DNA from: an uncultured Lachnospiraceae bacterium
Lineage (GTDB): Bacteria > Bacillota_A > Clostridia > Lachnospirales > Lachnospiraceae
Reading direction: 5' to 3'
DNA: 9,627 bases
Assembly: GCA_946614075.1 (NCBI GenBank)
Contig: CAMOGO010000031.1
Coordinates: 1-9,627 of the forward strand
Of this stretch, positions 1-6,899 are shown piece by piece. Below the pieces are notes generated by a model that saw only the letters and a program-made list of their open reading frames with translations, did not search any database and was not told the origin of the DNA. The stretch's first letter is position 1. Each line of letters begins with the position of its first letter. The position numbers were made by a program, and so were the translations under genes.

Positions 1-989
1 GGTCTCCTGGTCCCATCCTCTTTCTGAGCTTTCCCATCCGTCCCGGCAGCCTTTTGCGCCTTGGCCGTGTCGAAGGCCCGCTCCAGTCTGGCAAGCTCCT
101 CGGACTTTCGGAATCGATACGGCACCTCGCCCTCGGGCGTCAGGTAACGGTCCGGGAGAATGGTCACGCCGTTTTTCTCCGCAAGCTCACCTACCTGGTC
201 GTAGGTTGCGCGGCTGAGGGCAAACAGATCCTCCTCCCCGCGGATGTCGGCCATTTTTCTCCCGCTGCCCACCGTCAGGGTCACGATGACCTCCTTCGCC
301 GTGCGAAGAAGCCCGCCCAGCACCTCCATCTGGCAAGGGGTGAAGCCGGTAAAGCCATCCAGCACCATCAGGCTCTCCTTCAGCCATTCGGACTCCGGGA
401 TGTGTCTGGCAAAGTCGCAAAGCAGCTCCTCCTCCGGGATCTCATTTTTCTCGAGTCCCTGCCGGAAAAGCTCCAAAAGGACCTTCAGATCATGGCACTT
501 GGCCGCGAACATGGGACGGTTTTTCGCGTCCGCCTCCCAGGAGGCGATGGTTTCCGTGTCGACGCGGTACTGGAAAAACTCCGAAAGAATGGATTTGCAC
601 TCGTCTAAGAAGCCCGGTTTGTCCATATTCCGGCCAAACAGAACAAGCTCGCTGACATGGTCGGCAGCGAGCTTGCGAAGAAGCAGGGTTTTCCCCAGGT
701 CGTCCAGAAGGACAGGCATGGGAAGGCCCAGCTCTTCGTAGACACGAAGAGCCAGACGCGGAAAGCTTAATACATCAATGTCCATGGTCCCGTGGCGGGG
801 ATGAAGGTCCAGAAGCTCGGACTGAGTCTGCAGCGTAAACTGCTCCGGCACCAGAAGAAAGCATCCACGGCCGGAAGAAAGCTTTGCTCCCTCCTCCTGG
901 TTTCTCCTGGTCTCCTCCTCGATGCAGCGCCGGATCCCGGCCACACTTTTGCCGCTCCCGGCACCTCCTATCCAAAACTGCAGGGACAT
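1..989 (-). CDS. addB: ATP-dependent helicase/deoxyribonuclease subunit B, N-terminal part (AddB)
   Basis: This is the first 329 codons of AddB; the rest lies beyond the left edge of the window. AddB pairs with AddA to resect double-strand DNA breaks and load RecA, doing in Bacillota what RecBCD does in E. coli. The start region reads MSLQFWIGGAGSGKS, with a Walker A motif at residues 8-15 (GxxGxGKS). Further AddB-like signatures are VPEQFTLQTQ (47-56), the IDVLSFPRLALRVYEE segment (71-86) and LDGFTGFTPCQ (210-220), which resembles the Walker B region of the inactive helicase fold. The visible part ends in a Lys/Ala/Gln/Asp-rich hydrophilic stretch (about 308-329), probably a linker. Full-length family members are about 1,100-1,200 residues, so the C-terminal nuclease and iron-sulfur cysteines are not visible. 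The start is fixed by GGAGG seven bases upstream of the ATG. It follows nadE by 78 bases on the same strand, and addA may lie next outside the window. I checked much of the frame and saw no stop. Confidence 0.92.
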   Translation of the reverse strand, partial: MSLQFWIGGAGSGKSVAGIRRCIEEETRRNQEEGAKLSSGRGCFLLVPEQFTLQTQSELLDLHPRHGTMDIDVLSFPRLALRVYEELGLPMPVLLDDLGKTLLLRKLAADHVSELVLFGRNMDKPGFLDECKSILSEFFQYRVDTETIASWEADAKNRPMFAAKCHDLKVLLELFRQGLEKNEIPEEELLCDFARHIPESEWLKESLMVLDGFTGFTPCQMEVLGGLLRTAKEVIVTLTVGSGRKMADIRGEEDLFALSRATYDQVGELAEKNGVTILPDRYLTPEGEVPYRFRKSEELARLERAFDTAKAQKAAGTDGKAQKEDGTRR

Positions 990-995
990 CTTTGT

Positions 996-1001
996 TCCTC
1001 C
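996..1001 (-). promoter_or_regulatory. Ribosome binding site of addB
   Basis: On the minus strand the sequence TGGAGGAACAAAG precedes the ATG at 989. GGAGG with a seven-base spacer is close to ideal and fixes the addB start, because the shorter open frames overlapping this area lack such a site. Confidence 0.8.
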
Positions 1002-1049
1002 ATTTTCATACTATTTCGGATAACACCGCTTCCCTTTTCATCCTATTTC
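999..1049. repeat. Imperfect 19-bp direct repeat in the nadE-addB gap
   Basis: Two copies lie at 999-1017 and 1031-1049, 32 bases apart start to start, identical at 17 of 19 positions. Read on the minus strand the shared core is GAAATAG-x-ATGAAAA-x-GGA. The gene-proximal copy runs directly into the addB ribosome binding site, while the distal copy ends in a GGGAA that looks like a second, unused site. It could be a duplicated translation-initiation region or a regulator site. Chance is possible in such A-rich sequence, but this length of match is notable. The rest of the 78-base gap shows no convincing terminator. Confidence 0.6.
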
Positions 1050-1067
1050 ACAGGAAGGGGGCTATCC

Positions 1068-3065
1068 TCAGATCTCCTCCAGATCCCTCTCCCAGGCGCG
1101 TCTTGACGCGTCGCTTGGCATCCGCAGATCTCCTCGCGGCGATACGGCAACCGAACCGACCTTCGGGCCATCCGGCAGGCAGGACCGCTTGAACTGCTGT
1201 GCAAAGAAGCGGCGGTAGAAGGACTTCAGCCACTTCCGGATCGTCGCATGATCGTAGACGCCGGCAAAGGCATTCCGTGCCATCCGCTCGATCTTGGCTG
1301 GCTCAAAGTCAAAGCGCAGCACGTAGTACAGGAAGAAATCGTGAAGCTCATAAGGCCCTACGATATCCTCGGTCTTCTGCGCGATCTGCCCATTTTCCGG
1401 AGGCAGAAGCTCAGGGCTTACCGGCGTATCCAGGACGTCTCTCAGCACGGCGGAAAGCTCCTCCGACTCCTCGCGGTCTACGGCGAGCTCCTCGCCGGCC
1501 ATATCGGAAGCGCCTGCTGCAGGCTTCTCCTCGACTGCCTCTCTCTCCGCGACATCCGCGAAATACGTGACCAGATGTCTCACCAAGGTCTTAGGCACGG
1601 AGGCGTTCACGCCGTACATCGACATGTGGTCGCCATTGTAGGTCGCCCAGCCAAGCGCCAGCTCCGACAGATCGCCGGTGCCGATAACGATGCCGTTCGT
1701 CTCATTGGCCAGGTCCATCAGGACCTGCGTGCGCTCTCTCGCCTGGGAGTTCTCGTAGGTCACATCGTGGACCTGTACGTCGTGCCCGATCTCCTTGAAA
1801 TGCTCCAGCACGGCCTCGGCGATCGGTACCTCCTTGAGCGTCGCTCCCAGTGCCTCCGCCAGGCGGCAGGCATTGTGGTAGGTCCGGTCGGTGGTGCCAA
1901 AGCAGGGCATCGTCACCGCCAGGATTCCCGCCCGGTCAAGGCCTAAAAGGTCAAAGGCCCGCGCCGTCACCAGCAGCGCCAGGGTCGAGTCAAGTCCGCC
2001 CGATACGCCGATGACGGCTCTCTTGCAGCCAATGTGCTCCAGGCGCGTCTTCAGGCCCATCGCCTGGATCGAAATAATCTCCTCGCAGCGGCGGTTTCTC
2101 TGGCTCTTATCGTGCGGGACAAAGGGCATCGGGTCAAAGTGCCGGATCAGCTCCAGCTTCTCCACAGGCAGGGAGAACCCGATCTCTTCATAATCCTCAT
2201 CGTCCTCCGCCCAGGTATTCTGGCGACGGCGGTCCATCAACAGCCTTTCCAGATCGATGTCCGCGTAGGTCACGGAGCTCATGAAGCGCTTGGACTCGGC
2301 GAGGATCGTGCCATTTTCGGCGACCAGGCAATGACCGGAAAAGACGAGATCCTGCGTGGACTCCCCTTCCCCGGCGCTGGCATACAGATAGGCGCAGTGC
2401 GTGCGGCCGGACTGGATCCGGACGAGATCCCTGCGGTATTCAGCCTTGCCGGTCAGCTCATCGCTCGCCGACAGATTGGCTACCACCGTCGCCCCGGCAA
2501 GCGCGTGATGGGTGCTCGGTGAGTCGGCCGTCCACAGGTCCTCGCAAATCTCCGCCGCCAGGACCAAGGAGGGCATCTCCTCACAGAAAAAGAGCAGGTT
2601 GGTATCAAGCGGTACCTCGTAGGTCAGGCCTGCGGCATCGGTGAAGGAGGTCGAAAGCGGCTCCGTTCCCGGTGCAAAATGTCTCACCTCGTAAAACTCA
2701 TTGTAATTCGGGATGAAGCTCTTCGGGACAAGTCCTAAAAGCTCTCCTCCGGAGAAAACGGCGGCACAGTTGTAGGATCTTCCCTTGTGCTGCCACGGCG
2801 TCCCCACGAAAAAGATGCCCGGGATGCTGCGGCTTTTTTCCACAAGCTCCGTCAGTGCCTCCATAGCCGCCCTCTGCAGGCTTGCCTGCAGGAAAAGATC
2901 CCCGCAGGTATAGCCGGTCAGGCAAAGCTCCGGAAATACGACGACTCTCGCGCCGTCTTTTGCTGCCTGCTCCATGGCCGCCTCGATCTGCGCCTTGTTG
3001 AAGGCCGGATCGGCTACCCGGATTTTCGGACTGATTACCGCTGCTCTCACAAATTGATCTCTCAT
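1068..3065 (-). CDS. nadE: Glutamine-dependent NAD+ synthetase (NadE)
   Basis: A 665-residue cytosolic enzyme that makes NAD+ from deamido-NAD+ (NaAD), ATP and glutamine-derived ammonia, the last step of NAD synthesis. Residues 1 to about 300 form a nitrilase-fold glutaminase. The Glu-Lys-Cys triad is visible as E46 in FPELCLTGY, K115 in LVPKSFIPNYNEFYE and C174 in EICEDLW. Residues from about 325 form the synthetase, with the ATP-pyrophosphatase loop SGGLDS (355-360) and family blocks GTGDLSELALGWATYNGDH, DTPVSPELLPP, KTEDIVGPYELHDFF and CLPDGPKVGSV. Length fits the bacterial two-domain family. Oddly, residues about 505-537 form a Glu/Ala-rich stretch longer than the short loop I remember at this point in relatives. 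The start has GGGAG six bases upstream. It lies 19 bases downstream of the AAA+ ATPase gene and 78 upstream of addB, consistent with one operon. The glutaminase domain means free ammonia should not be essential. Confidence 0.97.
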   Translation of the reverse strand: MRDQFVRAAVISPKIRVADPAFNKAQIEAAMEQAAKDGARVVVFPELCLTGYTCGDLFLQASLQRAAMEALTELVEKSRSIPGIFFVGTPWQHKGRSYNCAAVFSGGELLGLVPKSFIPNYNEFYEVRHFAPGTEPLSTSFTDAAGLTYEVPLDTNLLFFCEEMPSLVLAAEICEDLWTADSPSTHHALAGATVVANLSASDELTGKAEYRRDLVRIQSGRTHCAYLYASAGEGESTQDLVFSGHCLVAENGTILAESKRFMSSVTYADIDLERLLMDRRRQNTWAEDDEDYEEIGFSLPVEKLELIRHFDPMPFVPHDKSQRNRRCEEIISIQAMGLKTRLEHIGCKRAVIGVSGGLDSTLALLVTARAFDLLGLDRAGILAVTMPCFGTTDRTYHNACRLAEALGATLKEVPIAEAVLEHFKEIGHDVQVHDVTYENSQARERTQVLMDLANETNGIVIGTGDLSELALGWATYNGDHMSMYGVNASVPKTLVRHLVTYFADVAEREAVEEKPAAGASDMAGEELAVDREESEELSAVLRDVLDTPVSPELLPPENGQIAQKTEDIVGPYELHDFFLYYVLRFDFEPAKIERMARNAFAGVYDHATIRKWLKSFYRRFFAQQFKRSCLPDGPKVGSVAVSPRGDLRMPSDASRRAWERDLEEI

Positions 3066-3084
3066 CGTTTACTCCCTGCCATAT

Positions 3085-4503
3085 TTATTCGTCAGCCTCC
3101 GCTTCCTTTGCGGATGACTCCTCATATTCCTTGATCGCCTCCGTAAAATCGTCGGCCTCCAGGATTTTCAGCTGCTTGCGCGTGATCTTCCCGCCCTTCG
3201 TCACCAGACGGGTCGCCTGCGCAGCCACTGCTTTCTCCAGAATGTTGCGGGCCTCCCGGGCATTCGCGAAGTTGTCCGGCTTATGCGCGCAGCGCTCGGT
3301 GAAATAGTCCAGGACGATCTTGCCCGCCTCTTCGGTCATCTGGTAATCCTGGCCATTGCACATGCTTTCCATGATTTTTTCCAGCTCCTCCGGCGTATAG
3401 TCGTCAAAGAACAAGAACTTATTGAACCGGGAACGCAGGCCCGGGTTGGAATTCAGGAAATCCTCCATCGGCTTTGTGTAGCCGGCCACGATGACGACCA
3501 GGTCGTCGCGGTGATCCTCCATCGCCTTCAGCAGGGTATCCACCGCCTCCTGGCCGAAATCACCCTCGCCCTTGTGGTCCGTCAGCGTGTACGCCTCATC
3601 GATGAATAGCACACCTCCCAGGGCCGACTGGATGACCTCGGTGGTTTTGATCGCGGTCTGTCCGATGTAGGAGCCGACCAGTCCGCCGCGGTCCACCTCC
3701 ACCAGCTGTCCTCCGGGCAGCAGATCGAGCGCCTTGTAGATGCTGCCAAGCATCCTGGCGATCGTCGTCTTGCCCGTGCCGGGGTTCCCGTAGAATACCA
3801 TATGCCGGGAGACAACGGCATTTTTCATGCCCTGCTCCAGACGCAGCTTCTGGATCTTCAGGAGGTTCACCAGCGAATGGACCTCTTTTTTGACGGCGCC
3901 AAGGCCAATCATGGCGTCAAGCCCTGCGATCACCTCGTCCGGATCGATCCGCTTGGACTCCTCCGTCTTTTTCTCGATCTTCCCCGCCTTCAGCGTCATC
4001 GGGACCGGCGCCACGTAAATCCCGTACTCGCTGCAAAACTTCTGAAGCATGGAATCATACATGGTCAGACGGCGGATCTCATTCTCCGAGATCTCCTCGT
4101 CCACCGCGATAAACTGCTGACCCAGCTCACGGTACGCCTTGACGAGCGTCTTGGACGCCTTCCCCTTGTACTTCGGGTCGGCAAGCCTTTCCGCTGCATC
4201 GGCCAGCACATAGTATTTGATCGTCTTCGGGACATTGCCCCCGTAGGATTCGCTGACGCGGTGGTTTGTCCGGAACTGCTTCGCCTGCTCCGGCGTCAGA
4301 TCCATCCCCAGATACTGCTTGACAAAGGCAGTATGCGCAGGGGTAATCTCGGCCGCATCCAATGACAGGTACAAGACATACTGGACAAACTCCATCCGAA
4401 GGTTCTGTCTCAGGGTCAGCTGGATGTCCGACCCCATCCCGATGCGGTTCATCGCATCCGCCATCTCATAGCAAAGATCCAGCTGTTCCGCTAATGATTC
4501 CAT
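3085..4503 (-). CDS. AAA+ ATPase of the CbbX/SpoVK type, client unknown
   Basis: A 472-residue protein whose C-terminal half is a single AAA+ module like those of CbbX, SpoVK and EccA. Visible motifs are Walker A GNPGTGKTT (239-247), a pore-loop-like segment GLVGSYIGQTA (274-284), Walker B VLFIDEAY (298-305), sensor 1 in VVIVAGYT (336-343), an arginine-finger segment NPGLRSRF (353-360) and a sensor-2-like NAREARN (414-420). All residues needed for ATP hydrolysis appear intact. Such proteins usually form hexameric rings that remodel a partner protein. Residues 1 to about 185 are a mostly helical N-terminal domain I do not recognise, and the last 15 or so residues are acidic. There is no signal peptide or membrane segment, so it should be cytosolic. 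No RuBisCO, type VII secretion or sporulation gene is nearby, so the named relatives do not reveal its role. It lies 16 bases after pheA and 19 before nadE; its start has AGGAG five bases upstream. Confidence 0.9.
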   Translation of the reverse strand: MESLAEQLDLCYEMADAMNRIGMGSDIQLTLRQNLRMEFVQYVLYLSLDAAEITPAHTAFVKQYLGMDLTPEQAKQFRTNHRVSESYGGNVPKTIKYYVLADAAERLADPKYKGKASKTLVKAYRELGQQFIAVDEEISENEIRRLTMYDSMLQKFCSEYGIYVAPVPMTLKAGKIEKKTEESKRIDPDEVIAGLDAMIGLGAVKKEVHSLVNLLKIQKLRLEQGMKNAVVSRHMVFYGNPGTGKTTIARMLGSIYKALDLLPGGQLVEVDRGGLVGSYIGQTAIKTTEVIQSALGGVLFIDEAYTLTDHKGEGDFGQEAVDTLLKAMEDHRDDLVVIVAGYTKPMEDFLNSNPGLRSRFNKFLFFDDYTPEELEKIMESMCNGQDYQMTEEAGKIVLDYFTERCAHKPDNFANAREARNILEKAVAAQATRLVTKGGKITRKQLKILEADDFTEAIKEYEESSAKEAEADE

Positions 4504-4519
4504 GCTCGCTCCTTATCCA

Positions 4520-5647
4520 TTAGTAGTTGCCTAAAATCTTGAAATAGATCGCTTCCTCCAGGATTCCCCGAAGTGCGTTCTTGACATTCGGATTGCTCAA
4601 ATTTCCTTCAAAGTCGACAAACATCCGGTACTCCCATGCCTTTCCGGGGATCGGCCGGGACTCGATCTTTGTCATGTTCAGGTTATTGTAGATGAAATGC
4701 GACAGCAGGCGGTACAAAGAGCCCGGCTCGTGCTGCGTCTCAAAGCAGATCGTGACCTTGCTCGCGTCCTCGCTGTAGATTTTCTTACTCGAGACGATGA
4801 TGAAGCGGGTCGCATTGTCCGGATTGTCCACGATGTTGCGGTTCAGGACCTTCAGGCCGTAAAGCTTTCCGGCCAGCTCGCTCGCGATCGCGGCGCACGT
4901 GACGTCTCCGTCCTCCTTTATCTTGCGGGCACTGGAGGCCGTATTGGACATGCTGATGCGCTCGATCGACGGATGCGCGTTCAGGTACTCGCTGCACTGC
5001 ATCAGTCCCTGGGTATGGGAATAAATGTGCCGGATTTCATTCTCGTTGGCGTCCGGCAGACCCAAAAGCACATGGTTCACCTTCAGGTAGGTGTCGCCGA
5101 CGATGTAATTATCGTAGTGCATCAGCAGATCGTAGACGTCTCCGACCTGTCCCGCCTTGGAATTCTCAAGAGGCAGGACCGCATAGTCCGCGATGCCACC
5201 GCAGACCGCCTTCATGGCATCGTCGAAGGTCTTCACGCAGTAATTCCGCACACCCTCGCCGAAATACTGGTACATGGCCGCCTGGCCATACGCGCCTTCC
5301 ACGCCCTGGTAGACGACACGCGCCTTTTTCTTGGGGATCGTCGGCAGCATCTCAAACGGGATCGTTCCGATGACCCCACGCTCCGCCATCAGCTGATACT
5401 GAAGCTTTCTCGAGATTGACATGACCTGATTGTAAAGCTCTACGACACCCTCTTCGTTAAATTCATTGACCGCAAGCTTGCGGACACTCTCGATTTTGAC
5501 ACGCTCGCGCTCGATATCCTGCACGGGCTTTCCGGATTCCAGCTTAACCTCTGCAATCTCCTTGCAAAGGCCAAGTCTTTTCTGGAATAACGCTACCATA
5601 TCCTTATCTACTGCGTCAATCTGCTTTCTAAGTTCCTGTAAATCCAT
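4520..5647 (-). CDS. pheA: Bifunctional chorismate mutase/prephenate dehydratase (P-protein)
   Basis: A 375-residue cytosolic enzyme that converts chorismate to prephenate and then to phenylpyruvate, the precursor of phenylalanine. Residues 1 to about 90 are an AroQ-type chorismate mutase. By alignment with the E. coli enzyme the active-site residues correspond to R7, R24, K35, D44, R47 and E48. Residues about 108-285 are the prephenate dehydratase, with YQGVEGAYGQAA near its start, PLENSKAGQV (159-168), and the catalytic Thr in NATRF (T280). Residues about 296-375 are an ACT domain with PGSLYRLL (308-315) and ESRP (329-332), the motif involved in phenylalanine binding, so feedback inhibition is expected. 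Length matches the fused P-protein family. In Bacilli the dehydratase is often separate, so the fusion is a modest taxonomic hint towards Clostridia. The start has AGGAGG five bases upstream. It lies nine bases after aroF, with which it is surely co-transcribed. Confidence 0.97.
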   Translation of the reverse strand: MDLQELRKQIDAVDKDMVALFQKRLGLCKEIAEVKLESGKPVQDIERERVKIESVRKLAVNEFNEEGVVELYNQVMSISRKLQYQLMAERGVIGTIPFEMLPTIPKKKARVVYQGVEGAYGQAAMYQYFGEGVRNYCVKTFDDAMKAVCGGIADYAVLPLENSKAGQVGDVYDLLMHYDNYIVGDTYLKVNHVLLGLPDANENEIRHIYSHTQGLMQCSEYLNAHPSIERISMSNTASSARKIKEDGDVTCAAIASELAGKLYGLKVLNRNIVDNPDNATRFIIVSSKKIYSEDASKVTICFETQHEPGSLYRLLSHFIYNNLNMTKIESRPIPGKAWEYRMFVDFEGNLSNPNVKNALRGILEEAIYFKILGNY

Positions 5648-5656
5648 GGATGCCTC

Positions 5657-6685
5657 CTAAATCATATCTGCCAGCTCATACAGCAGCGTCTGTGTTTTAT
5701 CCCAGCCCAGGCAGGGATCCGTGATCGAACGGCCGTAGGTTCCTGCTCCGACCTTCTGCGCGCCATCCTCGATATAGCTCTCGATCATGACGCCCTTGAC
5801 CAGGTCCTCGACATTCCGCGAGTACCGTCTGTTGATGACAACCTCCTTTGCGATCCGGATCTGCTCGGCGAACTTCTTTCCGGAATTGGAATGGTTCGTA
5901 TCGACGATGCAGGCCGGGTTCTTCAGGTCCTTCTGCGCATAAAGCTCGTAGAGCAGCTGCATATCCTCGTAGTGGTAGTTCGGAATATTCCGCCCGCTGA
6001 CATCCACATATCCACGCATGATCGCGTGCGCAAAAATGTTTCCGTCGGACATGACCTCCCATCCCCGGAAGTCGAAATGATGGGAATTCTGGGCGGCCAC
6101 GATCGCATTCAGCATGACCGAAAGGTCACCGCCCGTGGGGTTCTTCATCCCACAGGGAATGTCCAGGCCGCTGCAGGTCAGACGATGCTGCTGGTTCTCC
6201 ACCGAGCGGGCACCGACGGCCATGTAGGAAATCAGATCCGAGACATACTCGTAATTCTCCGGGTACAGAAGCTCATCCGCCGTCGTGAGCCCGGTCTCCT
6301 TGAAGACCCGCATGTGCATCCGCCTGACGGCCAGATACCCGGCGTAGAGGTCGGAAACCGCGTTCGGGTTCGGCTGGTGAAGGAGTCCCTTGTAGCCGCT
6401 GCCCGTGGTACGCGGCTTATTCGTATAAACACGCGGGATGATCAGAAGCTTGTCACTCACCTTCTCCGCCACCCGGGCCAGCCTCGTCGCGTAGTCGCAC
6501 ACCGCCTCCTCATTGTCCGCGGAGCAAGGCCCGATGATCACTAAAAACCGCTTGTCGGCTCCGGAAAGAACGTCCTTGATTTCCTTGTCCCGCTGTCTTT
6601 TCACACTCACCAAAGATCTGGGAAGCGGGAACTGCTGCTTCGTTTCCGACGGAGTCGGCATCTTATTAATATATTCAAAACTCAT
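5657..6685 (-). CDS. aroF: 3-deoxy-7-phosphoheptulonate synthase (DAHP synthase, type I alpha)
   Basis: A 342-residue cytosolic enzyme that condenses phosphoenolpyruvate and erythrose 4-phosphate to DAHP, the first step of the shikimate pathway. It resembles the E. coli AroF/AroG/AroH class. The metal ligands are C54 in IGPCSADN, H265 in VDTNHSNSGK, E302 in MIESY and D323 in ITDPCLGW. Substrate-binding blocks are IPRVYTNKPRTT (83-94), GARSVENQQHR (158-168) and MKNPTGGD (180-187). The N-terminal 45 residues form the extension that in E. coli relatives contributes to dimer contacts and feedback sensing, but I cannot tell from sequence which aromatic amino acid inhibits this one. The paralogue symbol aroF rather than aroG is therefore a convenience. 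The start ATG has AGAGG seven bases upstream. It is the first gene of the apparent operon and is preceded by a 214-base structured leader that may control it. Confidence 0.96.
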   Translation of the reverse strand: MSFEYINKMPTPSETKQQFPLPRSLVSVKRQRDKEIKDVLSGADKRFLVIIGPCSADNEEAVCDYATRLARVAEKVSDKLLIIPRVYTNKPRTTGSGYKGLLHQPNPNAVSDLYAGYLAVRRMHMRVFKETGLTTADELLYPENYEYVSDLISYMAVGARSVENQQHRLTCSGLDIPCGMKNPTGGDLSVMLNAIVAAQNSHHFDFRGWEVMSDGNIFAHAIMRGYVDVSGRNIPNYHYEDMQLLYELYAQKDLKNPACIVDTNHSNSGKKFAEQIRIAKEVVINRRYSRNVEDLVKGVMIESYIEDGAQKVGAGTYGRSITDPCLGWDKTQTLLYELADMI

Positions 6686-6709
6686 CTGTCTACCTCTTGA
6701 GTCATCATT

Positions 6710-6740
6710 GAGTAGGAGGAGGCTTGCCCGACTCCTGCTC
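6710..6740 (-). repeat. Hairpin close to the aroF ribosome binding site
   Basis: Arms at 6710-6718 and 6732-6740 pair at eight of nine positions (GAGCAGGAG with CTCCTACTC on the minus strand, one A-C mismatch) around a 13-base loop. It ends only about 13 bases before the AGAGG of aroF. The 3' arm and adjoining loop are CCTCCT-rich and could compete for purine-rich ribosome-binding sequence. Confidence 0.5.
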
Positions 6741-6771
6741 GCAACGCCGGCCGCCGTTGCCGTCAGGCAAC
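6741..6771 (-). repeat. Two alternative, overlapping 6-bp hairpins
   Basis: On the minus strand GTTGCC (6771-6766) pairs with GGCAAC (6761-6756) around a TGAC tetraloop. The overlapping CAACG-containing segment GCAACG (6760-6755) also pairs perfectly with CGTTGC (6746-6741) around eight bases. The middle strand cannot be in both hairpins, which is the geometry of an attenuator or translational switch. The pairing is directly visible; the switching is inference. Confidence 0.55.
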
Positions 6772-6810
6772 ATTTACCTTTGGCAGCCGTGTGTATCGTA
6801 ATAACGACAA

Positions 6811-6854
6811 CCGCCCGGACCGGAAGTCAAAAAACACACATCCGGGCCGGGCGG
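6811..6854 (-). terminator. GC-rich hairpin, possible terminator of the lactonase-family gene
   Basis: Arms 6811-6823 and 6842-6854 pair at 12 of 13 positions, almost all G-C, with one mismatch and an 18-base loop. On the minus strand the stem is followed by TTGTCGTTATTA, a broken rather than pure T run, so intrinsic termination is plausible but not strong. It starts about 46 bases after the stop of the upstream gene. It could instead be an attenuator stem for aroF. Confidence 0.45.
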
Positions 6855-6899
6855 CCGCTGCAAACTCTCAGGCAAGAAAAACTCCTGCCAAAAGAACTA

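Larger units (their letters stand above)
6686..6899 (-). promoter_or_regulatory. Structured non-coding leader upstream of aroF
   Basis: This 214-base stretch between the stop of the lactonase-family gene and the start of aroF holds no convincing gene but several inverted repeats: a GC-rich 13-position stem (6811-6854), two mutually exclusive 6-bp hairpins sharing 6755-6761, and a nine-position stem at 6710-6740. I find no clear sigma-A promoter. The best -35-like TTGACT lies inside the GC-rich hairpin loop and has no properly spaced -10. No T-box signature is seen. aroF may be transcribed from an unrecognised promoter here or read through from upstream. The AGAGG before aroF is at 6693-6697. 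Confidence 0.6.

Noticed and set aside
54..741. Two overlapping plus-strand open frames opposite addB
   Set aside because: The minus strand reads as AddB with Walker A and other family motifs, so these are shadows.
1248..1946. 232-codon plus-strand open frame opposite nadE
   Set aside because: Antisense shadow of an intact NAD+ synthetase gene; the plus-strand product shows no family motif.
4697..5419. 240-codon plus-strand open frame opposite pheA
   Set aside because: Antisense shadow of a well-supported gene; low-complexity Arg/Leu/Val/Asp composition and no ribosome binding site of note.
5891..6544. 217-codon plus-strand open frame opposite aroF
   Set aside because: Antisense shadow of a clear DAHP synthase gene; no domain recognised.
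6826..6840. Tiny minus-strand frame MCVF as an attenuator leader peptide for aroF
   Set aside because: Only one phenylalanine codon, no ribosome binding site, and it lies in the loop of the GC-rich hairpin.
6862..6877. Plus-strand CTCTCAGGCAAGA, very like the 3' end of a glycine riboswitch aptamer
   Set aside because: The matching GAGAG strand and the CCGAAGG/GCAA core are absent upstream, and no plus-strand gene follows. It lies antisense to the transcripts here, so chance or a degraded remnant is more likely.
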